From positions 32,575,906-32,639,905 of the forward strand of contig CM019709.1 of NCBI GenBank assembly GCA_009760885.1: a stretch of DNA of 64,000 nt. The letters are read 5' to 3'. The DNA is from Achatina immaculata (taxonomy: Eukaryota; Mollusca; Gastropoda; Stylommatophora; Achatinidae). The notes below the pieces were generated by a model. It was not told the DNA's origin and did not search any database. It saw only the letters and a list, made by a program, of their open reading frames with translations. The translations under genes were made by a program, and so were the position numbers. This document shows positions 33,616 through 44,835 of the stretch, piece by piece (position 1 is the stretch's first letter; every line of letters begins with the position of its first letter).

Positions 33616-34190
33616 ACAGACCAAAAATCCTTGGCAGTGTGGTCCCGTACTCGAGGCCAATCTAGCTCCCCCATCATGACTGCCAACCTAGGTTCTCCCC
33701 TCCTTGGTATACTGTATGCTAATTATGCATAAATCCGGAGTATTTAATCAATACACAATACAGTGACATGCAGTACAAATCACTAAGTCTGAACTTAAGG
33801 ACACAGCGTTATAAATCTCACTACACGCCACAACAACACACACAACTGACATTGACATCAACATGACATCAATACAGGTGTCATTATAAATGGTAATTAA
33901 CCATGGTATCATATGATAATGACTTCTCATGTTGCATTATTCGAAACCTGATGGACCTGGGGTCTCGGACTCTTGGCCCTACACGTAGCCTACACTACGA
34001 ATCTAATGTGCAATGGCACTTATTCCATGCAACCACCGCTGCCATGACACACTTCTGTATAACCATGTTGCTGCACCACAAGATCATTCTACATGAAAGC
34101 ATAATAACGAGTCAAACATGTTGCCCATCCAATATACTGATAGATCACGCTGAAAATCATGTCCATATTGATACGTAAATACAGAAACCT
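33616..34190. other. unassigned sequence between PLE parts
   Basis: No coding region is recognised. From 34,025 (ACCGCTGCCATGACACAC) it is shared with 44,612-44,830, also beside PLE sequence, so it may be part of the PLE or of an older repeat. Confidence 0.5.
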
Positions 34191-34404
34191 ACATCACAGC
34201 TTACTGCACAACTACATAGTCTACACCGTGTGAGATGGCAGCACAGGCAGAATATAACCAACGATCACCATAATACACAGGAATTTACATCACAGCTTAC
34301 TGCACAACTACATAGTCTACACCGTGTGAGATGGCAGCACAGGCAGAATATAACCAACGATCACCATAATACACAGGAATTTACATCACATCCTTAGGCA
34401 CAAC
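34191..34404. repeat. 96-bp tandem repeat (2.2 copies)
   Basis: The unit starting ACATCACAGCTTACTGCACA begins at 34,191 and 34,287, with a third partial start at 34,383. The two complete units are identical by eye. The 44.76-kb homologue has a single unit. Confidence 0.9.
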
Positions 34405-34456
34405 TAAACAAGACACCGCCCGGCCATTGCCTCTATCTACACTAATGCAAGCCAAT

Positions 34457-34458
<2 letters not shown>

Positions 34459-34492
<34 letters not shown>
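34459..34492. repeat. (TA)n microsatellite
   Basis: About 17 TA dinucleotides. Confidence 0.9.
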
Positions 34493-34494
<2 letters not shown>

Positions 34495-34499
34495 TCGAA

Positions 34500-34815
34500 A
34501 CCGACTACCAATTACGTAAACGATGACGCTTCGGTCAAGGTCGTTCACCCTCGATCTAAGCGTGTATCGTCCACAGTACCCCCATTGGTGACCTACAGAC
34601 GGGATAAGAACCTTAGAGACCTATTAATTAGAAGTCGCCTTAGGAGAGAGGACTACTTTTATGGTACCAGACGTTGCTGACACCGAAGATGTAACACTTA
34701 CCAGCTTGTTATTGAGGCTAGCCAGATCTCCTTTCCTAAGTCCACGTTATCAGTTCAGGAAGGCTTCACATGCACTTCACGCAATGTCATTTATGACATT
34801 ATGCGCTAGGAAAGC
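34500..34815 (+). pseudogene. Penelope-like linker and start of GIY-YIG endonuclease
   Basis: The frame STVPPLVTYRRDKNLRDLLI then RSRLRRED is the linker that joins RT and endonuclease in PLEs. Further on, CHLYDIM (from CACGCAATGTCATTTATGAC) aligns with the NVIYAI start of the GIY-YIG domain in the 44.86-kb copy. The frame then ends in the 18-bp repeat, so the endonuclease is truncated. Confidence 0.65.
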
Positions 34816-34816
34816 A

Positions 34817-34872
34817 TATTACCTGCAACAGCTTTATTACCTGCAACAGCTTTATTACCTACAACAGCTATA
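34817..34872 (+). repeat. 18-bp tandem repeat
   Basis: ATTACCTGCAACAGCTTT is repeated three times with small changes, at the truncated end of the PLE endonuclease. Confidence 0.85.
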
Positions 34873-35160
34873 TTGATTTGTTTGTGTGTGATGTTATAAT
34901 GCCAGAGTTGGATGATCTTTCTGCAGGAATATGAAATCAGAATTGATCAAAACACTCTCCTACTCTCGCCTGGTGGCATCTGATAACGTGCTATCATGTA
35001 CGGCTGCAGTCTGTCCAGTGAGACACAGGTCTGCTTGTTTTGTCATGGTGATGGTAAATCTGGAAGAATTAATGCGCCGTCTGTACTCTACAACCATATT
35101 CTCTGTATGTAGTAGCTAAATTATACATTCTCCACATTTACATTCTCTGTAACAGGTAAA
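34873..35160. other. unique segment shared with 57,730-58,135
   Basis: No gene is seen. TGATCAAAACACTCTCCTACT, CTGGTGGCATCTG and GCTTGTTTTGTCATGGTGATG occur in the same order at 57,730-58,135, also just upstream of a 44-bp array. The two loci are paralogous. Confidence 0.7.
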
Positions 35161-36615
35161 ACATCCATTGTTTACTGTTACATTCTCCGTGGGTAGTAGC
35201 TAAACCATTCATGTTTTAACTGTCACTTTCGAGGATAGTAGATAAACCATCTATTGTTCATTGTCATATTACCTGAGGGTAGTAGGTAAACCATCTATTG
35301 TTCATTGTCTTATTCCCTGAGGATAGTAGGTAAACCATCTATTGTTCATTGTCTTATTACCTGAGGATAGTAGGTAAACCATCTATTGTTCATTGTCTTA
35401 TTACCTGAGGGTAGTAGGTAAACCATCTATTGTTCATTGTCTTATTCCCTGAGGGTAGTAGGTAAACCATCTATTGTTCATTGTCTTATTACCTGAGGGT
35501 AGTAGGTAAACCATCTATTGTTCATTGTCTTATTACCTGAGGGTAGTAGGTAAACCATCTATTGTTCATTGTCTTATTCCCTGAGGATAGTAGGTAAACC
35601 ATCTATTGTTCATTGTCTTATTACCTGAGGATATTAGGTAAACCATCTATTGTTCATTGTCTTATTACCTGAGGGTAGTAGGTAAACCATCTATTGTTCA
35701 TTGTCTTATTCCCTGAGGATAGTAGGTAAACCATCTATTGTTCATTGTCTTATTACCTGAGGATAGTAGGTAAACCATCTATTGTTCATTGTCTTATTCC
35801 CTGAGGATAGTAGGTAAACCATCTATTGTTCATTGTCTTATTACCTGAGGGTAGTAGGTAAACCATCTATTGTTCATTGTCTTATTACCTGAGGGTAGTA
35901 GGTAAACCATCTATTGTTCATTGTCTTATTACCTGAGGATAGTAGGTAAACCATCTATTGTTCATTGTCTTATTACCTGAGGGTAGTAGGTAAACCATCT
36001 ATTGTTCATTGTCTTATTACCTGAGGGTAGTAGGTAAACCATCTATTGTTCATTGTCTTATTACCTGAGGATAGTAGGTAAACCATCTATTGTTCATTGT
36101 CTTATTACCTGAGGATAGTAGGTAAACCATCTATTGTTCATTGTCTTATTACCTGAGGATAGTAGGTAAACCATCTATTGTTCATTGTCTTATTACCTGA
36201 GGATAGTAGGTAAACCATCTATTGTTCATTGTCTTATTACCTGAGGGTAGTAGGTAAACCATCTATTGTTCATTGTCTTATTACCTGAGGATAGTAGGTA
36301 AACCATCTATTGTTCATTGTCTTATTCCCTGAGGGTAGTAGGTAAACCATCTATTGTTCATTGTCTTATTACCTGAGGGTAGTAGGTAAACCATCTATTG
36401 TTCATTGTCTTATTCCCTGAGGGTAGTAGGTAAACCATCTATTGTTCATTGTCTTATTCCCTGAGTGTAGTAGGTAAACCATCTATTGTTCATTGTCTTA
36501 TTACCTGAGGGTAGTAGGTAAACCATCTATTGTTCATTGTCTTATTCCCTGAGGGTAGTAGGTAAACCATCTATTGTTCATTGTCTTATTCCCTGAGGGT
36601 AGTAGATAAACCATC
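35161..36615. repeat. 44-bp minisatellite, about 31 units
   Basis: The unit consists of TTACCTGAGGGTAGTAGGTA, AACCATCTATTGTTCATTGT and CTTA. The first two or three units are diverged, the rest nearly identical. Most variation sits at two positions: TTACC or TTCCC, and GGGTAG or GGATAG. TTACCT and AGGTAA within each unit can pair as a 6-bp stem. The array resumes at 39,882 after the inserted LINE. Confidence 0.95.
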
Positions 36616-36917
36616 CCCAACCAAGCGCGTCACAGATATGGAGGATCCCTGTGAATAAGGAGTTGTCCAAATAAGCAGGCGCGGACCAACTGGCGGTAGA
36701 CTCAGAGAGCGATGTGGGGTAGTAGGTGGCTCTACTACTCCTATAAAGTGCCTCAGGTGCTCAGTGAAGGGAATACCAGGCGGGTCAGGGGCGCCTTAAA
36801 ACTTCTCGCTCCCGCTGCCTTGCGGGTAGGACAGGGAGTCCAAAGGCTAGCGGAGAGTCCGTACACAAACCTACAGAAGGCAACGGGAAACCACTGTTGT
36901 AGTTCCCAAGAATAGTT
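36616..36917 (+). promoter_or_regulatory. family A 5' leader
   Basis: A 300-base non-coding leader lies between the upstream duplication and the first long frame. It is clearly more GC-rich than the surroundings and includes GGCGGGTCAGGGGCGCC and CTCGCTCCCGCTGCCTTGCG. In LINEs this region holds the internal promoter; no specific promoter motif is proven here. Confidence 0.5.
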
Positions 36918-37735
36918 ATGCTTGAACAGAATAATCGATTCATCATGAACGACGTTAATGGATGTTCCTCTAGAACAGCCTCGTTCGGTAGGGCAGCTCA
37001 CGAGCCACAGGTGAGGCCAGATCGTCATCAAGCTACTGGTGGCAAAGCTAACAAGTTCAAAATAGCAAAATGGAATGTTAGAACTTTATTCCAGGCTGGA
37101 AAATTAGAAAATGTAAAGATGGAAATGGAAAGGATGAAGATCAGCATATTAGGAATGAGTGAAGTTAGAAGGACAGGTGCAGGGAAGATAAACTCAGATA
37201 AATATAGAATAATATATTCAGGAAGTGAGAAACATGAACGAGGAGTAGGAATAATATTTGATGAACAAACGACAAGGACAATTGTAGGATATTTGAACAT
37301 CTCGGACCGAGTCCTGCTAGCCCAACTGAAATAAACATAAATATTATACAAGTGTACGCTCCAATATCTGAAAGCTCTGAAGAAGATGTACAGCTATTTA
37401 TATAATGACATAGAGACAGCACTAAAACACACAAAGTCACATAAAGTTACCATAGTAATGGGAGATTTTAATGCCAAAGTTGGTAAAGGAAGAACTTCTG
37501 ACATCGTTGGTGACTATGGACTGGGGGAGAGGAATGACATAGGTTATAAATTAATTGAATGGGCAAGAATACACATCATGGTTGTAGGAAACACCTGGTT
37601 TAAACAACATCCTCGAAGACTGGCAACGTGGTGCATCCCAGACAAAAAGACTTTTAACCAGATAGACTACATATTAATCAACAAACGATCCGCAATGCAT
37701 TACTGACAACAAAAACCATGCCAGGCGCTGACTGC
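36918..37735 (+). pseudogene. family A endonuclease domain
   Basis: Frame 36,918-37,331 gives KIAKWNVRTLFQAGKLENVK, ISILGMSEVRRTGAGKINSD, a GVGIIFDEQTTRTIV region and SDRVLLAQLK. After a small deletion and a shift near 37,390, frame 37,386-37,703 gives VTIVMGDFNAKVGKG, GLGERNDIGYKLIEWA and KKTFNQIDYILIN; after another stop comes GADCNSDHDPLCGKVRIKLK. KWNVRTL (metal-binding N), SEVRRTG (catalytic E), GDFNAK, NQIDY and SDHD are the apurinic-type endonuclease motifs. All motifs survive, although the frame is broken three times. Confidence 0.85.
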
Positions 37736-39480
37736 AATAGTGACCATGATCCACTCTGTGGAAAAGTTAGAATAAAACTAAAGAAAGCAGGCAGAAAAGT
37801 GAGAAACATAAAACTGAATACAGAACTTCTTAAAAATGACCAAGAACTGCGAGAACAACACAAAGTTATTATAACAAATAGATACAATGCAATAGCAAAG
37901 ATAAATAGTATAGATGAACAAAGAGAAATGTTAAGAGATTCTATCCACCAAACTGTTAAGGAGATAATACCACCAAAAAAAGAAGCCCCTAAAAATAAAT
38001 GGATGACAGACGACATCTTAGGACTGATGGACAAGAGGAGGAGGAGTAAAAATAACGAGGAAAAATATAACAAGATAAATAAAGAAGTAAGACGCAAATG
38101 CAGAGAAGCAAAAGAAATGTGGTTAAATGAGTAGTGCAGACAGATAGAGGACTCTCATATTAAAGACAGCAAAAACATGCACAAACGAATTAATGAACTC
38201 ACAGGCAGGAAAACAAAATATACCACAGGATGCCTGAAATCGAAAGAAGGTAAAATGTTAATTGGAAAAGAAGACATTGTGGACAGGTGGACAGAGTATA
38301 TCGGTGAGCTATATGGAGGAGAAAGACCAGAATTAACACCAGATACTGAAAACTGTGAGGGACCACCAATACTTGAAGATGAAATCATAGATGCCATCAA
38401 ACACATGAAGAAAGGAAAAGCGACTGGGCCTGATAATATAACAATATAAGAAATAGAGGCACTAGAGGAGACAGGAATAAAAATAATAACCAAGTTACTG
38501 AATGACATTTACAACAGTGGTTATATTCCTAGTGACCTTATTAAATCCACGTTTATAGCACTACCAAAGAAACCAGGTGCAAAGGAATGTGACGACCGCC
38601 GGACTATCAGCCTCTCATGTCACATAACGAAGCTACTTCTGAGGATAATTATGAGAAGAACAATGAAAAAGATAAAAATGGAAATAGCAGATGAACAGTT
38701 TGGATTTGTTGAAGGAAAGGGAACACACAATGCCATTTATGCTTTACGAACACTAACAGAAAGAGCTTTAGAAGTACAGAAAGATCTCTACTTATGCTTC
38801 ATTGATTACACCAAGGCATTTGACAAGGTGAAACATAATGAAATTATTAAAATGCTTGAAGACATCAATATAGACGGCAAAGACTTGAGGATTGTAAAAC
38901 ATCTATACTGGCAGCAAGAAGCAGCAATTCGAGTTGAAAATAGAACTGGAAAATATCAACCTATAAAACAAGGGGTGCGGCAAGGATGTGTACTATCTCC
39001 AGACCTTTTTTCTCTGTATAGCGAGAATATTCTAAGAACAATCATCACAGAACCAGGCATAAAAATTGGAGGATACAATATTAACAACCTTCGGTATGCT
39101 GACGACACAGTACTGATAGCGGAGAACCAACAAGACCTGCAAAATCTCTTGGATAAAGTCGCCAAAGAAAGTGAACAGAAAGGCCTTACTTTGAACATCA
39201 AAAAGACAGAGACTATGGTTATATCTAAGAAACAGAATCCACCAGCATGCAGTATTAAATTAAACGGAACTATTCTAAAGCAGGTGCAGAAATTTAAATA
39301 CCTTGGAGCAGTAATAACTTCAGATGGGAAATGCAGAACAGAAATTAGGAACAGAATAGGCCAAGCAAAGACTGCATTTCAGAGAATGAGAAACATATTA
39401 GCTAACACATCTTTATCAATGAATGTTAGAAAACGAGTCCTAAAAAGCTATATTGAACCTATCTTGTTATATAGAATGAA
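37736..39480 (+). pseudogene. family A linker and reverse transcriptase
   Basis: One frame carries a Lys/Glu-rich linker (37,718-38,131), then after TAG at 38,132 RINELTGRKTKYTTGCLKSK and AIKHMKKGKATGPDNITI. TAA at 38,447 follows, then [19 protein letters not shown] and an open stretch 38,651-39,490 with [38 protein letters not shown] (motif A), [20 protein letters not shown] (B), [15 protein letters not shown] (C) and [15 protein letters not shown]. Stops at 38,132 and 38,447 are in the same frame as the RT. The catalytic aspartates (FID; YADD) are intact. Confidence 0.88.
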
Positions 39481-39867
39481 TCATGGACAATAGGCAAGTC
39501 TGCACAAAAATCATTGTAAGCAGCAGAGATGTGGTTTATTAGATGAATGTTGCGAATGCCCTGGACAGCAAAAATAACTAATGAAGAATGTATAAGAAGA
39601 GCTGGAGAGACAAAAAACCTTGTCAAAAAGATAAGAGAGAGACAATGTACTTTCATAGGACATGCAATGAGAAGAGGGTGCATTGAAAATATTATAACAA
39701 CAGGAAAAATAGAAGGAAGAAGATCAAGAGGAAGACCAAGAGAAATGATACTGGACAGTCTGACGGGATGGTGTGAGAGGAGATCACCAACTGAACTGAT
39801 GGCCCGCATGAAGGATCGGATACTCTGGAGAAGCATAATAGCCAACGCCAGTCGGCACGGCACCTGA
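39470..39867 (+). pseudogene. family A C-terminal domain
   Basis: A one-base loss in LLYGSES (39,470-39,480, compared with 21,195) shifts the frame. The domain then reads MLRMPWTAKITNEECIRRAG, KNLVKKIRERQCTFIGHAMR, EGRRSRGRPREMILDSLTG and RILWRSIIANASRHGT. The role of this tail is not established; basic RGRPR-type tails are common in LINEs of this kind. Confidence 0.85.
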
Positions 39868-39881
39868 TGATGATGATGATG

Positions 39882-39945
39882 AGTAGATAAACCATCTATT
39901 GTTCATTGTCTTATTACCTGAGGGTAGTAGGTAAACCATCTATGT
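39882..39945. repeat. 44-bp minisatellite, resumed part
   Basis: About 1.4 units continue the 35-kb array after the inserted LINE, ending at AACCATCTATGTTCC. Confidence 0.9.
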
Positions 39946-40510
39946 TCCTTGGCAAGTGAGCATCCAATGAAATGAGAGAACTGATATACTAGATGGCACT
40001 GCTATCGTTGCAGATGGACAATCACTGAACCGAACTGATATCATTAATGGATTCAAAAAGACAGGCAGAGTGGAGGATGTGGAGGGCAGTGAATCCACAT
40101 CGTTGCTTAAACTGGAAGATCTTGGAGTACAGATGGACACGGCCAGGAGCGACAGGCATACTGGGTGTGAGAGAGGACTTGTCAATCAACACAAGTCGGG
40201 CACTATCATCCGCTGAGCTCACCACTTTCCTGTGATCTTATAATGCAGTTGCCACACCAGCATCTACAGAGGGACTTCGCGAACATGTTGGATCAACAAA
40301 AGCAATGTCCTGCAACATAAAGATGAATATTTATTTAAACATCTTACAACCAACAACAGAATTCATCAACAGATAACTGACTAAATAAATAAGCATGTCT
40401 CAGAAATACAAACGAAATCTCAGAAACACCAAGTGGCAAATTCATGTGACAGTTATACAAAGTGAGGGAGAGAGTGAGTAAGGTGAGAAAAAAACGAATA
40501 TAAAGCATGA
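39946..40510. other. unassigned stretch, possible decayed ORF
   Basis: A 62-codon open frame (40,047-40,232) begins MDSKRQAEWRMWRAVN. I do not recognise it, and no start context or homologous copy supports a gene. The rest is non-coding. Confidence 0.3.
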
Positions 40511-40900
40511 TAATGTATAAATGAAAAACATACAACATCCGATATTTCGGTGTGAGCCTTATTCGAGGATACATACACAACGAAATACAGACACACAGAA
40601 CGTATCTGAAGTGTCTTGCTCCCAGTGAGAAGCAGAAATGTGTGTGGAAGAAGGAGGAGGAAAAAAAGGAGGAGGAAAAAAAACACCGCTGCCTACAGAC
40701 AAAAGATTCCCGATAGAGCCAATCATAACGAAGAAGCGGAGAGAGAGGAGGAGAACAAGTGGGAGGAAGGGGTTGGGGGAAGGCAATAGAAACATGATAG
40801 CCGCTAGAGGTGTCGGGGGGGGGGGGGGAAGGGAGAGATTGGAGGGAAAAGGAGACGCGGAGAGATAATGAATGAAGAACTTAAGCACCTACAAGGAGAA
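40511..40900 (-). mobile_element. Penelope-like element, 3' non-coding end (antisense)
   Basis: On the minus strand the segment ends CGGATGTTGTATGTTTTTC, preceded by AAGGCTCACACCGAAATAT, as in the PLE ends at 740-785 and 45,560-45,612. Upstream on the same strand lie a C14 tract (40,815-40,828 as G) and CGGCTATCATGTTTCTATTG, in the place of the C tract and GGTATTTATTGCC of the other copies. The endonuclease is not present. Confidence 0.55.
40543..40570 (-). other. hammerhead-like motif, third copy
   Basis: The minus strand reads CTCGAATAAGGCTCACACCG then AAATATCGG. GAATAAGGC occupies the CUGANGA/stem II position and ACCGAAAT closes it. It is more decayed than the other two. Confidence 0.3.
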
Positions 40901-41795
40901 AACGTGAAACTAGTGAATAGGACAAGAACAGTATGTTGGCAGAGAAGGAAATAGGATGGTGGTAGGGAGGGGTAGCATAGAGAAAGAAAGTAGAGTTTAA
41001 AAAAGGCCAGTGGAAATGCATGTGTTGCTGTTTGTCTCGAGCATGATCACTGAACATTCTTTACAAAAAATAACGAATGTCAACCTAGCAACATTTACAA
41101 CCCAAGGCTCTATTCTCATAATATCATCTTAGTTAGATAAACCTACTTCAGCACAGGTGATATTGACAGCTTCAACATATTGTCTCTCACACTGTATTTT
41201 TCATTTCCAGTAAAATCACTAACAATATTCAAGAGATAAAGTGAGCCAAACAAAACAACCAAAATGAAGCTCTCTTCTAAACCGGCTCCACTACCTTCTA
41301 ACTGACACAGGTTCTACTACCTTCTAACTAACATACATATGCTTCTTCTTAACTATGTTGTTTTGTTTATCTGACTGACTCTATAATCTTGTTACTTCAT
41401 CTACTTTAGTCTACATCAGTTGTTATATTCATTCTTTGTAGTCTGTCTTTTGACAAAAATAAGAGTTATCAAAAATCCTTTATTATCTTTGGAAAAAAAA
41501 ATCATTAATTCTAACCAAAAGTCATTCTCTCGACAAAACATGACTTGTCTGTTAAAAAAAACAAAGGACAACATCTCTTTAGTCTGAACTTGAATCAGCA
41601 CAACACGATTTTCCAAAGCCTATCATCAAAACATCAGGCCTGTTCAAGCACGTGGCCTTTCTCTAACTGCACAATTTCTTTTAAACAACTCACTCCAACC
41701 AAAGTAACTTATGGCAGCATCAATTCTAGGCTTGAGCTTTTCACTTATACACGCACGGACAGAATCTAAAATAAAACACACCTTTCTTTCCCTTT
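40901..41795. other. unassigned stretch, no gene seen
   Basis: No repeat, LINE frame or convincing open frame. Short open frames at 41,416-41,616 (minus) and 41,545-41,766 (plus) overlap each other and match nothing I recognise. Confidence 0.4.
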
Positions 41796-42095
41796 CCCTC
41801 ACTTATCTCTCTTGCTATTTCTACGACTCCGTCACCTTAATACCATAACATCCCTAGAAGCTCCCAGACTAGAAAGTACCATAGCTCAGAACTACCGACA
41901 GCAAGTCTGTCATAGAAAGTTTGATGCCACCCAAAGAACGTCTAGAAAGACACAGTACAAATGCTGTGCAAACTATCTCGGGAAAAGGCTGCTGATGTAC
42001 AATGGATCCCATCACACTGTGGTCTGTTGAGAAACGAAGAACCTGACAGATTTGCCATATCTGGTAGCAGATAGTCACAATATCATCACCCTGTC
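41796..42095 (+). pseudogene. LINE RNase H fragment
   Basis: One plus-strand frame reads VQWIPSHCGLLRNEEPDRFA, which aligns with the WIPGHCGxxGNExAD motif of the RNase H domain of I/Jockey-type LINEs. The histidine of the motif is kept, but the AD pair is replaced by PD. Little else of the domain is left. Confidence 0.55.
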
Positions 42096-42139
42096 TCATA
42101 CAAGATCATAAAACGCTGTTCAAATTTAATATATGTAGA

Positions 42140-42480
42140 ACGACATATGGCATGTTATATGCATCTTTGTGTTATTTTGAAGAACGTATGCAGAGGCAAA
42201 CGACTATATATTAACAACATCAAAGACCGGGTGAACAACAGATTAGGTTATCTGTTTCAAAAAATTAGATAAAAAAAAATGATAATTTGATTTGTTTCTT
42301 TTATTTTTCTGTCTCAGCAAAGCCATGAAAAAAGTGTATAAATAGACAGGCTGTTACCACTAGTCACTGTATAGCCTCTCAGAAGATTTCATTATTCGCT
42401 GTCTGAATCTACTGACGTGAGTATAACTGTTCCATGCGTGCTTTACAACAACTGTTCTCTTTGGTGTAAATTATACTATT
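42140..42480 (+). promoter_or_regulatory. promoter-like segment, copy 1 (shared with 61,215-61,640)
   Basis: The segment contains GTATAAATAG (TATA-box like, 42,335-42,344), then about 25 bases later TCACTGTATAGCCTCTCAG and, further on, a donor-like GTGAGTATAACTG. The same elements in the same order occur at 61,450-61,560 (GTATAATAG, TTTCTGTACAGTCTCTCAG, GTGAGTATAACTG). No coding sequence follows either copy; a LTR or a duplicated pol II promoter with first exon are both possible. Confidence 0.4.
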
Positions 42481-43250
42481 ATGTCTGCTGTAAAATTCTA
42501 CTTCCACGATTCTCCTTGATGTAAACTATGTTCATATCTTTCTGTTTGGTGTGAACTTATCATTCTACTTGATGGTAACTTTGTTCATATCATTTTTCTT
42601 GGTTTGAACTTATAGTTCAGCTTTATGTAATTTGTGTTCATATCATTCTACTCAATGTGAATTTATCATTCTGCTTGATCTAAAGTGTGTCCATATCATT
42701 TGACTTAGTGTGAATTTATCATTCTGCTTTAGTGTGAACTTATCATTCCGTTTAGGGTGAACTTATCATTCTGCTTGATGTAAACTGTGTTCATATCATT
42801 GTGCTTGGTGTGAACTTATCATTCTACTTGGTGCAAAAATAGCATTTTGTTTAGTGTAAACTTATCATTGTACTTGATGTAAACTGTGGTAATATCATTC
42901 TACTTCTTGTGAACTTATTACTCTGCTTGATGTAAACTGTGTTCATATTATTCTACTTAGTGTGTCCTTATCATTCTCCTGGAGGAAAACTATGTTTATA
43001 TCATTCTAATTCGTGTGAACGTGTCATTCTGTTTGATGTAAATGGTTTTCATATCATTCTACTTGGTGTGAACTTATCATTCTACATGGTGTGGACGTAA
43101 GATCCAGTTTGATGTGAAAATATCATTTCGCCTGGTGTGAACTTTCCATTTTGGTTTATGTAAATTGTGGTCATATTATTCTACTTCTTGTGACGTTATA
43201 ATTCTGCTTGATGCAATCTATATTCTTATCATTCTAATTCGCGTGAACTT
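42440..43250 (+). repeat. degenerate ~22-24-bp tandem repeat
   Basis: About 800 bases of imperfect units such as TGTGAACTTATCATTCTGCTT and TGATGTAAACTGTGTTCATAT, roughly alternating. The 61.58-61.72 kb copy has only a few units, so the array expanded at this locus. Confidence 0.75.
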
Positions 43251-43495
43251 GTTTCCCCAATCATCTGTTTCAACTTCTCCTAGCTAGGTCAATATTGCGC
43301 CACACACTCTCTCTCCCTTCCCCGGTTCCCCATCCACCGACCACATGTCACAGGTCTCTATTTAAAGTCTCCGTGTTCTACTAAATCCATTCCTGACACA
43401 CACCGCCGCACAAGCCACACCTTACAATTTACAGTTAAGTACTCTTTAGAGAAACATTTTTTTTATTTTTTATTTTATTTTTTAAAAAATAGTAT

Positions 43496-44605
43496 TCATG
43501 TGAATCGGTTCCAGGACAAAGTTAGAATATGTTCTGGATAACCGCTTTGGCGGAAGAAATCTAACACCCTGTGACCTTGATCATGGAAATCAACATCCTC
43601 AGTACATAAACATCGTAGCCTAAGAAGCTGGGAGAAAGGAATATAGTCCTTATACGATCTGGGGTGGAAGGAAAAGTACAAGAGATACCTGTGAGAGTCT
43701 GTAGGTTTGTAGTGGACAGAAGTGGTAAGTCTGGTAGGACCGTTAGTGACTGCATTGTCAAGAAAGTTTACGTATGATGTTAGAGACATGGGAGGTGAAA
43801 GAGATAACAGGATTAAACTTCTCAACAAAACTGATGAGGTTGTCTGGGTCTGTCTCTGACACTGATGTGACCGCGATGCCATCATCAATGTAGCGTCTAC
43901 AGAACGCTGGAAAAGGACCCCTATAGGATTCCAAAATCTTGTGTTCGAATTAACCCATGAGCAGACATGCATAGTTAAGTCCCATTTTGGTGCCAATGGC
44001 CACACCGCTAATCTGGTCGAAGTACAGGCCAATGAATACAAACAAGTTGAGTTCGAGGACAAGTCGTGTAAGGCGCAGAACAGTAGGCGCAGGAATAGAG
44101 AGATGGTATTTTTTGGAGGGAACTTAGTTTCTTTCCTGTTTTTAGCCATGTCTTTTACACTGTCAACAATGGCTGCTAGTTCTTGGAGCATTCTGTCGTG
44201 TCGCCACGTTTAACGTCATTGGAGTAATTAAACTTCTCGTGATGACAGCATGTGCTCAAATGTTTGCCTTTCATTAGATAGTGGACACGTTTCTGTAGAT
44301 TTGTTATTGTAGATAAAGTACATATTCAGCTCTAATGACAAAACTGAGTCTCGGGTATGTCGTTTTCCACATATCATTCCATGCCAGTGATCTCTGCGGT
44401 ATCTCTTCTCAAGTTGTAGATTTTGTTGGCGCGGGGCGTAGAATGTTGGGTTGCTCAGTTAAATTATGTCATCATGTATATATGTTTCTCTTTTCTAACA
44501 AACGATGGCTGCACCCTTGTCTGCACTTTTGATAACGATATCTTGTCAACGCTAACGTTTTGAAAGTGCGAGCTGCTCCCTTTAGGTTCATATTAGAGCG
44601 TCATA
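43496..44605 (-). pseudogene. Penelope-like reverse transcriptase (antisense)
   Basis: Minus-strand frames carry DQISGVAIGTKMG-type sequence, NYACLLMG followed by the same stop as the 31.6-kb copy, FPAFCRRYIDDGIAV (motif C with the Asp pair), FVEKFNPVISFTS, VHYKPTDSHRYLLYFSFHPR and MLDF-type FRQSGYPEHILTLSWNR. It also includes the N-terminal zone with the DIVIK-like region near 44,530. Unlike the 31-kb copy, motif C occurs once. Confidence 0.8.
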
Positions 44606-44835
44606 CACAAATACCGCTGCCATGACACACCTCTGTATAACCACGTTGCTGTAGCACAAGATCAATCTACATGAAAGCATAATAACGAATTAGACATGTT
44701 GCCCAATCAATATACTAATAAATCACACTGAGAATCATGTCCATATTTATGCGTAATACAGAAACCTACATCACAGCTTACTGCACAACTACGCAGTCTA
44801 CACCGCACAAGGTGGGCTCGGGTAGAATATAGCGG

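Larger units (their letters stand above)
36616..39881 (+). mobile_element. LINE family A, complete insertion with 15-bp TSD
   Basis: A 3,266-bp insertion lies exactly between two copies of AGTAGATAAACCATC (36,601-36,615 and 39,882-39,896), which are part of the 44-bp minisatellite. It starts CCCAACCAAGCGCGTCAC, has a ~300-base GC-richer leader, an endonuclease-RT polyprotein in broken frames, and ends SRHGT-stop with (GAT)n. The array reads straight on after it. This gives the true length and ends of family A, relevant to copies at 20,847, 32,425 and 63,408. The RT signatures suggest the RTE-like group; this is inference. Confidence 0.9.

Noticed and set aside
35161..36615. CRISPR-like array of regular units
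   Set aside because: The 44-bp units are contiguous and nearly identical throughout; there are no unique spacers, and the context is eukaryotic. It is a minisatellite.
37028..37440. Minus-strand open frames inside LINE A (also 38,155-38,508, 39,459-39,863, 32,395-32,856)
   Set aside because: Antisense shadows of the LINE polyprotein; they carry no recognisable domain.
40047..40235. 62-codon frame MDSKRQAEWRMW...
   Set aside because: No second copy, no domain and overlapping antisense frames of similar length; kept only as unassigned sequence.
43496..44191. 231-codon minus-strand open frame taken as one protein
   Set aside because: Only its C-terminal half is the true PLE frame; the N-terminal half is a shifted frame over the RT core.
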